From Perlabentimonas sp034003245 (GTDB taxonomy: Bacteria > Bacteroidota > Bacteroidia > Bacteroidales > Tenuifilaceae), in the NCBI GenBank assembly GCA_034003245.1, contig JAVEYY010000006.1, positions 70,432 through 134,431 of the forward strand: DNA of 64,000 nucleotides, given 5' to 3'. Position numbers and translations under genes: made by a program. Below the pieces are notes generated by a model. It saw only the letters and a program-made list of their open reading frames with translations, was not told the origin of the DNA and did not search any database. How positions within the stretch are numbered: position 1 is the first letter of the stretch; every line of letters starts with the position of its first letter. Shown piece after piece: positions 54,090-62,647 of this stretch.

Positions 54090-55040
54090 TTACTTACCGC
54101 TATTCATCTTCTGCTGAATGGCGTTAACCTTGTTTTTCAGATTGGCATCGGGTTCCTGAAACTTGCTAAAGTGCGCTGTCATAATCGCTTTTACTAGAAA
54201 AGGGATTTTTTTGTAGGTCACGTTCTCAAGCTGCGTGTAGATGTGCTTACGGGCATTCTTATCATCATTTTTCAATACCGAATTCATAAGTGTTACCACT
54301 CCATTTACCTGCGCTGTGGCATCAAGCTTATCCATGGTATTTTTAATCGAGCCATTATCGTCACTAGCTAGCTGTCCCGATGAAACATCTTTTAAGTAGT
54401 TATCAATTACGGTAGTGTTGTTCGATGATATCCAGCTTGCAAAGTTGGCTTTTGACTTTGGAATAAATGGTCGTCCGGTTTCAGTATCTATCAGGTACCA
54501 TTCCATCCAGGGCCCGTTATGGTCGTCCCAGATATGCACGTTGGTTCCATTGGCGTTTTTGCGACCTGCTAAGCATAAGGCTTTGCCGCTATTCTGATCG
54601 TAGATCTTAAACCGGCCATTCCCTAAGTGATGCAGCAGGAACCGCTGGTTAGTGAGGTTGGTGCGGTCCCACACCTGCACATTTGAGCCATTGGGCGTAG
54701 TAGGGCCCTTTGCCCCTTTGATATCAATTCTTGTCTCGTTCGTAAGCCCAACCTGAATCTCGTAGTAGCCAGGCACTGTTGACGGGTAGAAGGTGAAGTA
54801 CCGATCGTGGTGGGCATCCATATTCCATACCTGAATGTTGGCACCTCTGTTGATTGCCGTGCCGGGTTGGAAAACCCCAGGAACATCCCAGTAGCCACCA
54901 TTGTTCTGGCCATAGTTCATGGCCGACTGAATCTTGAATCGAATGGCAGGGCCAGTTGGCACGTCGGTTGGGGTTTGGGCATTTAGGCCAGCTATCCCAA
55001 CCAGTAGCATAAAAGAAAAAGAAATTGTAATAACTCTCAT
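54090..55040 (-). CDS. Exported ricin-like beta-trefoil protein B
   Basis: 316 residues from the ATG at 55040 (signal peptide RVITISFSFMLLVGIAGLNA). The trefoil (~25-190) is close to identical to protein A: AMNYGQNNGGYWDVPGVFQP, NIQVWNMDAHHDRYFTFYP, NVQVWDRTNLTNQRFLLHH, NVHIWDDHNGPWMEWYLID. The C-terminal ~110 residues form a different, helical domain (NFASWISSNNTTVIDNYLKD, ARKHIYTQLENVTYKKIPFL, LKNKVNAIQQKMNSGK), which reappears as the last domain of protein C. The DNA of the A and B trefoils is so similar over ~400 bp (53290-53700 versus 54490-54900) that recent duplication or gene conversion is likely. Confidence 0.88.
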   Translation of the reverse strand: MRVITISFSFMLLVGIAGLNAQTPTDVPTGPAIRFKIQSAMNYGQNNGGYWDVPGVFQPGTAINRGANIQVWNMDAHHDRYFTFYPSTVPGYYEIQVGLTNETRIDIKGAKGPTTPNGSNVQVWDRTNLTNQRFLLHHLGNGRFKIYDQNSGKALCLAGRKNANGTNVHIWDDHNGPWMEWYLIDTETGRPFIPKSKANFASWISSNNTTVIDNYLKDVSSGQLASDDNGSIKNTMDKLDATAQVNGVVTLMNSVLKNDDKNARKHIYTQLENVTYKKIPFLVKAIMTAHFSKFQEPDANLKNKVNAIQQKMNSGK

Positions 55041-55378
55041 AATCTGAATTTTTAAATGAGTAAAAAGTATTCTTATGATACTTTTCTTGTTGCAGCTAGT
55101 CTCACGGATTGAAAAAAAATTTGCACCAGTATGTGTATTAAGCAGCAAGGCTTAACCAAACCCTAAGGAACCGCACCACCGGCTAATCAGCGGCAACGCA
55201 CTATGTGGCCTCAGCTGCTCAAGTACTAGGATAATTTGCTGTTCCCGTGGCCTTCCATAGCGTTTCCACCAGTAGGATTACTCTGCTGATAATCTCATCC
55301 AATGCAGGCGTAATAAAACGTTTCCCAATAGCAACGTGATTTACCTAATTGACAGAATCCCTCGAACGTCAAAGGGGT
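55041..55378. other. Non-coding region upstream of trefoil gene B
   Basis: No gene recognised. Contains the probable promoter and leader of the gene at 54090 and a GC-richer stretch (55150-55340) with no clear structure. It borders the 21-bp tandem array. Confidence 0.5.
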
Positions 55379-55646
55379 TGGCTTAACTTGTAAATATGCT
55401 GACTTAGCTTTTAGGTAGGTTGGCTTTAATTCAGGGTAAGCTGACTTAGCTTCAGGGTAAGCCGACTTAGCTTTTAGGTAGGTTGGCTTTAGTTTAGGGT
55501 AAGCCGACTTAGCTTCAGGGTAAGTTGGCTTTAGTTCAGGGTAAGTTGGCTTTAGTTCAGGGTAAGCCGACTTAGCTTTTAGGTAGGTTGGCTTTAGTTT
55601 AGGGTAAGCTGACTTAACTTTAGGTTAAGTTCACTTAGCTTTGAAG
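55379..55646. repeat. Tandem array of a 21-bp unit, about 12.8 copies
   Basis: Twelve consecutive 21-bp units (55379-55630) and a partial thirteenth. Each has the form TGGCTTTAGTTCAGGGTAAG plus one base, with variants at a few positions (TGACTTAGCTTCAGGGTAAG..., CGACTTAGCTTTTAGGTAGG...). The outer units are the most diverged. One minus-strand frame stays open across units 1-11, encoding heptads such as TYPELKP, AYPEAKS and TYLKAKS, but no start codon is seen. Intergenic by position. Confidence 0.95.
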
Positions 55647-55649
55647 TGG

Positions 55650-55676
55650 GGGGGGGTACTTCGGAAGTACCCCCCT
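55650..55676. repeat. G/C-homopolymer hairpin next to the 21-bp array
   Basis: GGGGGGTACTT / AAGTACCCCCC inverted repeat with a tiny loop containing CGG, in a run of nine G at 55648-55656. It directly follows the tandem array and could act as a terminator or a slippage site. Confidence 0.75.
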
Positions 55677-55832
55677 ACCCCGGATAAGTAACCCTGTGGC
55701 CCCGATGTATGCGTTGCGCATTAAGGGTTTCAAAATAGGAAAAGAAACCTTTAGTAAAACGTAATGCCCTGTTGCTCGCACTGGTGATTATGCGGGCACA
55801 GCATGCTGCCTCCTAGCACTTAGGCGACTAGT

Positions 55833-57566
55833 TTACCGATCCCACCGCCCACAGCCCTCGTAGGTATTGCCCCGGCTAACTAGCGTAACCCGGTAGGGGT
55901 AGGTAGTATCGGACATGCCATCGCTGCAATCGCCCTTGTGGAATGTAACCACCACAAAATCGTTGCTATCGGGGCGTTCGGCCTCCACCTCGTAGCCGCC
56001 ATCAATGCTTCCGATGCGCGTGTACTGGTACCAAACCGCCTCCTGCCCCAGCTCGAAGTAGGCCAGCTTATCGTAGTGCAGGTCGATATTCCAGAAGGGT
56101 TCAACGCCCAAAAGTTTTAGCTTGTGGTATGGCTCTAGATCGATCAGCTGGTATATGCGGGGCGTGTAGAACCCGTTATGGTTCTCCTGCTGAGCCTGCC
56201 AAAGCTGTAGGGCTTGCAGAAGTATTCTGTAATTGACGCTAAAGAACTCCTTGCCAACCACGGTCTCGCCGCCTAAGGGCGGTAGGCTGCTATCGAGGAT
56301 AACCTGAGTAGATCCTTTAATGGTGTACTTCTGGCCGTTCTCCAGTGTTACCAGCGTAAGGCCATCGGGCGAGAGCTCGCTAGAGCAGCCCGTGCGGTAC
56401 ACAAACGACACCTCGGAGAACCCATTGCTGTCGGCATCGGCAATGGAGACCGAACCCTCCATAAACCGCGCGCGGCTCTCAAAGCCACAGTCCAGCTGGC
56501 TATCGGTGTGCTTAATCAATAGCTCGTGGCTATTCCCTTTTTTGATATAGTGATAGGCGTTCAGATCAACCGAAAGGGTTGGCATATCGTCGGGTGGGTT
56601 GGTCTCGGTGATATCCTCGGATAGGAGGATAATATTCTGGCCGTTGCTGTCGGTCCATCTATTGAAGTAAACAATCTTGCCAGCGTGGTCGAGGTGTGAA
56701 ACCTCATGGCCATATGCCTTTGAATTGTCGGGCTGGAATTGGGGATTGTAAATTTCATCAAGCTCGTAAAGGATTTTCAGCACTTCGTCCATATTGCCCT
56801 CGTGGTTGCGGCGCATCCAGAACGAGAGCCAGGGGGAGTACATCAGATCGTTATACCTATCTAACTTTAGGTGGCGTGCAATAATCTGGTTCACCTCATC
56901 AACAGAAAAGCCGTAGGCCGAGTTCTCGAACTTGCGGAAGGCCTGTTGGTCGCCCTCCCAGGATAGGCTGCCGGTAGTGGTGTCGACCTGATTGTAGGCT
57001 TCTTGCAATAGTTTTTTGAAGTTAGGGGTTTGCGAAATGCTATTGTAGCTGCCAATTGCCTGGTGAACGTAAGTTTGGATCCCCAACTCTTTGTAAACGC
57101 TAGGCGATACCAGCGTGGTGAGGGTGGGCTTAAAGAGCTCGAAGATGCGCCTTAGGTTCTCGGGGCTTCTGCCAATACGGTAGATGGCGTAGGCCATAAG
57201 CTGCTCATGGGCGCTATAGTCGCGGGCACCCATATTGTAACCCGTGTGCCTTTCCTTGGCGCTAACGAACGGTGGCAGGGCGTTGTAAATATTCCAGAAG
57301 TAGTTGGCCCGCATATCAATTCCGTAGGGGTTGGGCGACTCCAGCACTTTTTGCGACAAATATTTGCCAAGAAGGGTTGCGCTTTGGGTGGGGAGCAGCT
57401 CAATATCGGTGGTTTGCAGCTGGGCTTTTAGCTCTTTTGCCTGGCCAAAGGGTAGATCGAAGTAGTTGGTCTCAATGTATTTGCCTAGGGTTTCGGTAGC
57501 GTTGGTGAAAGCCATAGCTAACAGGGCTGCAAATAGCAAGGCACAGGGGATAAATGATCTTTTCAT
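55833..57566 (-). CDS. Two-part exported protein of unknown function within the trefoil cluster
   Basis: 577 residues from the ATG at 57566 (signal peptide KRSFIPCALLFAALLAMAFT; the longer frame to 57725 runs into gene C). The N-terminal ~280 residues are helical (e.g. SAHEQLMAYAIYRIGRSPEN). The middle part (SHLDHAGKIVYFNRWTDSNG, QNIILLSEDITE, DSNGFSEVSFVYRTGCSSEL) resembles the M949_RS01915-type surface-polysaccharide-associated proteins. The last ~110 residues (LKLLGVEPFWNIDLHYDKLA, HKGDCSDGMSDTTYPYRVTL, TYEGCGRWDR) match a COG3650-like domain with the pattern EPFW ... C-x-DGMSD-x-x-YPY ... GC. Both matches are from memory. It lies between trefoil genes B and C on the same strand. Confidence 0.75.
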   Translation of the reverse strand: MKRSFIPCALLFAALLAMAFTNATETLGKYIETNYFDLPFGQAKELKAQLQTTDIELLPTQSATLLGKYLSQKVLESPNPYGIDMRANYFWNIYNALPPFVSAKERHTGYNMGARDYSAHEQLMAYAIYRIGRSPENLRRIFELFKPTLTTLVSPSVYKELGIQTYVHQAIGSYNSISQTPNFKKLLQEAYNQVDTTTGSLSWEGDQQAFRKFENSAYGFSVDEVNQIIARHLKLDRYNDLMYSPWLSFWMRRNHEGNMDEVLKILYELDEIYNPQFQPDNSKAYGHEVSHLDHAGKIVYFNRWTDSNGQNIILLSEDITETNPPDDMPTLSVDLNAYHYIKKGNSHELLIKHTDSQLDCGFESRARFMEGSVSIADADSNGFSEVSFVYRTGCSSELSPDGLTLVTLENGQKYTIKGSTQVILDSSLPPLGGETVVGKEFFSVNYRILLQALQLWQAQQENHNGFYTPRIYQLIDLEPYHKLKLLGVEPFWNIDLHYDKLAYFELGQEAVWYQYTRIGSIDGGYEVEAERPDSNDFVVVTFHKGDCSDGMSDTTYPYRVTLVSRGNTYEGCGRWDR

Positions 57567-57657
57567 ACGTAAACTTAAAATTTCAATGCTAAAAAAAATG
57601 CTGGTGTTGTGCAAACCTTTAGCACAACACCAACATCTAGTATTCGGCAAAACTTGG

Positions 57658-58917
57658 CTATTTGGCGTTAACCATCTTAATTTGAATATCCTCCAGGATA
57701 CCCTTAAGCTCCTGTGCAGGCTCATTCTGGATTAGGTTATTGAGGCCAGCATTAAGGGTCATCTTAATGAGCCCACTCTGCTTCTTGTAGGTTACCTTGG
57801 AGAGCTCGGTGTACACGTGCTTACGCACCTTGGCATCCTTATTCTTGATCACACTACTAATCATCTGTACCACCAGGGTAGCCTGGTCGTTGGCGTTGAG
57901 GTTGGTCACCTCGGTGGCGATGGTATTCTCGTCGTCGGCCTTTAGATTGTTATAGGAAACCTTCTCGAGGTATGGGTTAAGCGAATAGGTGTTGTTGTTC
58001 TCGATCCAAGTCTTAAGCTCCGATGGGGGACGAGCTACAGTGAAATCAACGTATGCATCGCCAGAGAAGGAGAGTTTTTTCCCGTCAGCGCTTATTTCGC
58101 CTGGACTGAAAACATCGGGCACGTAGATATACTTGCCGCCCTCGTACGTTATCTCAAATAGCGAGTTAAAAGGCTTTTCGGTGGGCTCTCCGGGAGGTAC
58201 ATCTGAGTTATAGTTAGTCCCCTCTACCCTAACAAATATCTTATTACCCTCGATCTTTTCTACGCTGGCTTTCCCCTCGGAGCGGCCAACCATTGTGCCG
58301 GAGGTGTACTTAAAGAACTTATTCTCTATAAAGAAATCGGGAGTTTTGCTGGCGGTTTGTGGAACAAAAGCTTTTTTGGTTTGCACATCAATAAGATACC
58401 ACTCCATCCAGGCGCCATCGTGATCGTCCCAGATATGCACGTTAGAGCCATTGGCATTGCTTCGGCCTGCCAAACAGATAGGTTTTCCGCTGTTGAAATC
58501 GTAAATTTTAAACTTACCATTGCCTAAGTGCTTGAAAAGAAACTTTTGATGACTTTTACCAGAATTCTCCCAAGTTTTAACGCTGGTTCCATTCTCCTTT
58601 TTAGCTCCCTGAACATCTACCCTGGCATTTGAGGTATTGCCAACCTGAATCTCGTAGTAGAGCTTAACATTGGTGGCCAGTATGGTAAACTCACGATCGT
58701 GCCCGTTGTCCAGATCCCAAACCTGAATGTTCGATCCCTTTTCAACAGTCTTTGGGTGACCAGGTACATCCCAGTAGCCACCATTGTTCTTGCCAAAATT
58801 CATGGCCGATTGGATGTAAAACTTTTTGCCAGTGGGCATAGGCACTGAGGTTTGTGCATTGGCTAGCGTTGTAACTAAAGCCAAAATAGTGAAAAATGCT
58901 GTAATACTTCTTTTCAT
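57658..58917 (-). CDS. Exported ricin-like beta-trefoil protein C (three domains)
   Basis: 419 residues from the ATG at 58917 (signal peptide RSITAFFTILALVTTLANA). The trefoil (~25-185): FYIQSAMNFGKNNGGYWDVP, NIQVWDLDNGHDREFTILA, SVKTWENSGKSHQKFLFKH, NVHIWDDHDGAWMEWYLID. Then a domain shared with protein A (DFFIENKFFKYTSGTMVGRS, GTNYNSDVPPGEPTEKPF, VPDVFSPGEISADGKKLSFS) and finally the helical domain shared with protein B (ELKTWIENNNTYSLNPYLEK, VRKHVYTELSKVTYKKQSGL). C therefore contains both C-terminal modules in tandem. Its own promoter is at 58948-58976. The 577-residue gene follows 91 bp downstream. Confidence 0.9.
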   Translation of the reverse strand: MKRSITAFFTILALVTTLANAQTSVPMPTGKKFYIQSAMNFGKNNGGYWDVPGHPKTVEKGSNIQVWDLDNGHDREFTILATNVKLYYEIQVGNTSNARVDVQGAKKENGTSVKTWENSGKSHQKFLFKHLGNGKFKIYDFNSGKPICLAGRSNANGSNVHIWDDHDGAWMEWYLIDVQTKKAFVPQTASKTPDFFIENKFFKYTSGTMVGRSEGKASVEKIEGNKIFVRVEGTNYNSDVPPGEPTEKPFNSLFEITYEGGKYIYVPDVFSPGEISADGKKLSFSGDAYVDFTVARPPSELKTWIENNNTYSLNPYLEKVSYNNLKADDENTIATEVTNLNANDQATLVVQMISSVIKNKDAKVRKHVYTELSKVTYKKQSGLIKMTLNAGLNNLIQNEPAQELKGILEDIQIKMVNAK

Positions 58918-58947
58918 ATAGTTTAATTGGTTAAATAAAAAATCTCC

Positions 58948-58976
58948 TAAAGATAATTTTAATATTAGTTGCACAA
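58948..58976 (-). promoter_or_regulatory. Likely promoter of trefoil gene C
   Basis: On the minus strand, TTG (58976-58974) and a -7-like TATCTTTA (58955-58948) separated by 18 bp, about 30 bp before the ATG at 58917. TATCTTTA is the same one-off variant as at lemA (7721). Confidence 0.5.
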
Positions 58977-59146
58977 TGGTTTCTACTTCGAAATTCAATT
59001 TAAAATTTTAGTTAATCCAATATTCATAAAGATCATGCTGCTAAAATAATTTTTAAAAATATCCGATAAAAAAATTTCAAAGTGGTAGATATATGCTACC
59101 ATTTATTGTACAAACTATAATACTTACAAATATTAACCAAATCACT

Positions 59147-61219
59147 ATGAGCTCTAAACACTACACAAAATCACTATTTATCCTTTTCCTGGGTGCAGCC
59201 CTCACTCTATCGAGTTGCCTTGCAATAAAAGGTAGATTCTCGAAGGGACACGATTTTATTCAAAAGGCAAACTCCCTATGGGACGACGGGAAGCACCTGG
59301 AAGCGTTGATTGAGGCCAGCGAGGGAGTGCTTATCGACCCCAACTTTATTCAGGGCAAGAATTTCTTCTACGAGAAGTTCGACGAGGGGATGACCATTAT
59401 TCAAGCTAGGCTTGCCGAGCTGGGAACCCCATCAAAATCGGAATTGGCCGAAGAGATGTCGAAAACATACGACAACCTGGTGAAACTGTACAGCAATTTG
59501 GGTCAGGTGAAGCTGCCCATAGAGCACCCCAAAGGGAAGTGGTCGTGGACAACCAAAATCATCGATTACTCGGGTCAGCAGGCTCAGGCGCGGGATATGG
59601 CCTTTTCCATGCTGATGAAGGAGGGCCGAGAGCTTCTTGGATCGGAAAACATAGGGGATGCCCAGGGCAAGTTTAAAAACGCCATCAACAACTACCTTAT
59701 TGGCTCAGAACAGAAGGATTCGGTAAACAGCCAGGTGGCCAACGAGCTATGTGCTCTGGCCAAAAAGTATAGCCAATCACCAATCATCGACAAGGCCATT
59801 GTGAGCCACACAGCATACGTTTCGGCATTACAGTTCGTAAAGACCCTCCCAGAGGCCCTGGAAGGAAAGCAAAAGGTGGCACAGCACATCTCGAATCTAT
59901 ACGTAAAACAGGGGCAAGACCTTGTCAAGAAGAGCGATGTGGAGAGCTGGATAAGCTCCATCGAGTCGTTTAAGGAGGCGCTAAAGTGGAACAAGGAGAA
60001 CGAGGAGGCTAAGAAACTGTTGGCAGGAACCACCGAACGCATTGCTGAGTTCTACTACCAGGCCGGCTTGAAAGCCGAAAATGCTAAAAAATACGACGAG
60101 GCTATTGCCAGCTACCAGGAGGTTCGGAAGTGGATTCCAAACTACAAGGATAGCATGCCCAAGATTTACACCCTACGGATGAACGGGAAAATGGAAGAGA
60201 TGGCCAAAAATCTGCATACAACCCGCTCCGAATTCGGCAAGCTGCAGGGAAGAGTCAACACCACATCGGGCGTGGTGGATAAGAGCGTTGATGTAATGGG
60301 CAAGATAACCTACATATCGAGTAATACCCAATCGCTGAACGAGACCATGAAGACTACCTCGCGCACGCTCAAGCTCTTCACGGTGATTCCTACCGTTGGT
60401 ACCGTAACCGGTATGCTGGCCCGCTCTATCGACCTGGTGCAAGAACCCGTTGGAAAAGTTGCCACTAAGTTCACGGCCATCGAGCAGCCGGTAATTACGC
60501 CCACCAAGCAGGTGGTTGAGAAAACCCAAGGAGTGGTAAACAAGACCAAAGAGGTGATGGCCTCAACCGAAACGGTACTCAAAACCACGGAGCAGTATAC
60601 TCTTCGCTACAAGGAGTGTGTGGCTCAGGTTGTAGAGGAGAAAAAGTTTCAGGAAGCCGAAACTGCCGTTGACGAGATTAACAAGGGACTGGTTAACACC
60701 AACAAGGCCTTAACCGAGATTAACAGCAGCTTCGAGAAGGTTGAAGGCGAAGCAAAGAAGATAAGCCACCTGGCCGATCCCGTAAATAAGGTGACCAATG
60801 GGCTAAAAGATGTGAAGAAGGTTGTGGATAAAATTCAACCCATTATCGACGAGCTTAACGGTGCATTGGACCACAAGTTTACGCTAAACCTACTGGTGAA
60901 AAAGTTTACCTTCTCGGTTAGGCAAATTCTCGATGGGTTACCCAGCGAGGTGAAGGCTATTATGGGCAAGTTCTCCGACCTGGCCATGGGCGTACTAAAA
61001 CCCGTCCTTAATAAGTTCAACATCGATATTCCATCCATCCCAGGGCTCGACACCCTATCCAAAGCGTTGGATAGCATGAAAGGGTACTACGATAATATTA
61101 ACGCTGAATACGGTAAGCTGTCGAAAACGGTTAATGAGTATTCAAGCTATCAAAACCACATTAACAACAACCTAAAGAAACTGGAAACAGCCTTAGGGTG
61201 TCCGGTTCAAGGCAACTAA
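59147..61219 (+). CDS. Large helical lipoprotein of unknown function
   Basis: 690 residues from the ATG at 59147; the longer frame from 59093 lacks a proper signal. The lipobox LSSC (Cys near 25) anchors it in a membrane. The N-terminal ~350 residues contain TPR-like helices (ALIEASEGVLIDPNFIQGKN, AEFYYQAGLKAENAKKYDEA, IASYQEVRKWIPNYKDSMPK). The rest is almost wholly helical with heptad-rich coiled coil (RVNTTSGVVDKSVDVMGKIT, EINSSFEKVEGEAKKISHLA) and a Gly/Val/Ala-rich stretch (FTVIPTVGTVTGMLARSIDL) that might insert in or lie on a membrane. I recognise no family. It is the only plus-strand gene in the trefoil cluster. Confidence 0.8.
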   Translation: MSSKHYTKSLFILFLGAALTLSSCLAIKGRFSKGHDFIQKANSLWDDGKHLEALIEASEGVLIDPNFIQGKNFFYEKFDEGMTIIQARLAELGTPSKSELAEEMSKTYDNLVKLYSNLGQVKLPIEHPKGKWSWTTKIIDYSGQQAQARDMAFSMLMKEGRELLGSENIGDAQGKFKNAINNYLIGSEQKDSVNSQVANELCALAKKYSQSPIIDKAIVSHTAYVSALQFVKTLPEALEGKQKVAQHISNLYVKQGQDLVKKSDVESWISSIESFKEALKWNKENEEAKKLLAGTTERIAEFYYQAGLKAENAKKYDEAIASYQEVRKWIPNYKDSMPKIYTLRMNGKMEEMAKNLHTTRSEFGKLQGRVNTTSGVVDKSVDVMGKITYISSNTQSLNETMKTTSRTLKLFTVIPTVGTVTGMLARSIDLVQEPVGKVATKFTAIEQPVITPTKQVVEKTQGVVNKTKEVMASTETVLKTTEQYTLRYKECVAQVVEEKKFQEAETAVDEINKGLVNTNKALTEINSSFEKVEGEAKKISHLADPVNKVTNGLKDVKKVVDKIQPIIDELNGALDHKFTLNLLVKKFTFSVRQILDGLPSEVKAIMGKFSDLAMGVLKPVLNKFNIDIPSIPGLDTLSKALDSMKGYYDNINAEYGKLSKTVNEYSSYQNHINNNLKKLETALGCPVQGN

Positions 61220-61243
61220 TGATCCTTTACAGGTAAATCAGCA

Positions 61244-61271
61244 CAAAGGGCTTCCGTATGGAAGCCCTTTG
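61244..61271 (+). terminator. Terminator of the helical lipoprotein gene
   Basis: Twelve-bp stem CAAAGGGCTTCC / GGAAGCCCTTTG with a 4-base loop (GTAT), 24 bp after the stop codon. Could also serve the convergent gene D. Confidence 0.88.
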
Positions 61272-61375
61272 CTATTTAATGTGACCAGTAAAGTACTTGT
61301 TTCTTCGCTATCTATTAGGGTAACCCTCAGATCAAAAAGAACTTGTTTTAAAAGTAACAATAGCGATTTAAAGAA

Positions 61376-62623
61376 CTAATAGAAGACAATAGACGAAAGC
61401 ATTTTGCCCACCAAATCCTCAAGAATCAAACGCCGCTCATCGTTAGCCATGGTAACCTTCATTTCAAAAACCTCATTACTCTGTAAAAAGATTACATAAG
61501 TAGAAATAGTAAGATCGACATCGGATTTAGCTGTGCTCACCCCTTGGGCCACAAAGTAACCGTTAAGCGTTGTGTAGCTCACCTGAGGGTGCGAAATTTC
61601 CGTTATTTGCAGTTCTGCTGGGTTTGACTTAATGGAAGAGTTGATAATTGACCACACCTTGTTTTTAAGGTTCACCGGCATCTCTCCGAGATTTGTATCG
61701 TGCTTTATCTCTGGGGTACGATTTGCAGATATGTAGAACATAATCTTTGTGGAGGCTCCAGTATTTGGGTTATTCTGCTTGTTCCAGTATATCCACTGCG
61801 AGGTCTCCTCAATCACTATGGCTCCCGAGGCATCGTAGGTTTCGGAATCGAACTTAGGTTTCTGGGAGATGATCCGGTTGAAGGTGTATGGTTCAGAGTT
61901 GTAAACATCCAGGTATCCCTGCTTAAACTGTATCCTTCGGGTAGATAGGGTATCGGCCTTCTTGTACTCCCCAAACCGCCCCTCGGCTTCGGGCACATAG
62001 CCGATTATTGCTGAAGGCTTTTCTATTTTTGGCTTTTCTATTTGAGTTTTGCCTTTTTGGGGGTCTTGAGGTATAAATGGCTTCCTTGTTTTTACGTCAA
62101 TAAGGTACCATTCGAGCCACGCTCCATTGTGGTCAGTCCATAAATGCACGTTGGTTCCGTTGTCGGTCTTTTGTCCATTAACGGTAATAACCTTTCCACT
62201 CTTCGCAAAAATTTTGAACCTTCCACCACCCACGTGCTGAAACATGAAACGCTGGTTGGCTTTGCCATTTTTGTCCCAAGTTTTTATGCTGGTACCATCC
62301 GCACTTTTGCCACCCGGCACATCAACCCGAGCATTGGCAGTATTACCCACTTTAATCTCAAAGAAGTCTTTTTCCGATGTTTCAAGAAGCGTAAACATCC
62401 TGTCATGACCATCGTCTAAAGTCCATACCTGAATGTTAGAACCCTTCTCAATGGTTTTAGGATGCCCGGGGATGTCCCAGTATCCACCATCGTTTTTACC
62501 ATAGTTCATTGCCGACTGGATGTAAAACGCCTTACCCGTTGGCATAAATTTGGCGGTTTGAGCCAAAATGGGACTAAAGCTAATGGTAAGGATGGCTGTT
62601 AAGTATAGCGTTAATATTCTCAT
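61376..62623 (-). CDS. Exported ricin-like beta-trefoil protein D
   Basis: 415 residues; signal peptide RILTLYLTAILTISFSPILA. Trefoil (~25-180): FYIQSAMNYGKNDGGYWDIP, NIQVWTLDDGHDRMFTLLE, SIKTWDKNGKANQRFMFQH, NVHLWTDHNGAWLEWYLID. A Lys/Pro-rich linker (KGKTQIEKPKIEKPSA) leads to a C-terminal ~210-residue domain unlike those of A, B, C or E (RRIQFKQGYLDVYNSEPYTF, ETSQWIYWNKQNNPNTGAST, LQITEISHPQVSYTTLNGYF, VIFLQSNEVFEMKVTMANDE). I do not recognise this domain. It starts 24 bp after the end of gene E on the same strand, so E and D are probably one transcript. Confidence 0.88.
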   Translation of the reverse strand: MRILTLYLTAILTISFSPILAQTAKFMPTGKAFYIQSAMNYGKNDGGYWDIPGHPKTIEKGSNIQVWTLDDGHDRMFTLLETSEKDFFEIKVGNTANARVDVPGGKSADGTSIKTWDKNGKANQRFMFQHVGGGRFKIFAKSGKVITVNGQKTDNGTNVHLWTDHNGAWLEWYLIDVKTRKPFIPQDPQKGKTQIEKPKIEKPSAIIGYVPEAEGRFGEYKKADTLSTRRIQFKQGYLDVYNSEPYTFNRIISQKPKFDSETYDASGAIVIEETSQWIYWNKQNNPNTGASTKIMFYISANRTPEIKHDTNLGEMPVNLKNKVWSIINSSIKSNPAELQITEISHPQVSYTTLNGYFVAQGVSTAKSDVDLTISTYVIFLQSNEVFEMKVTMANDERRLILEDLVGKMLSSIVFY

Positions 62624-62647
62624 TGTATTTAGTTATAAGGTGGTTGC

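Noticed and set aside
55379..55646. CRISPR array
   Set aside because: Units are contiguous 21-bp repeats with no unique spacers, and there are no cas genes in the window.
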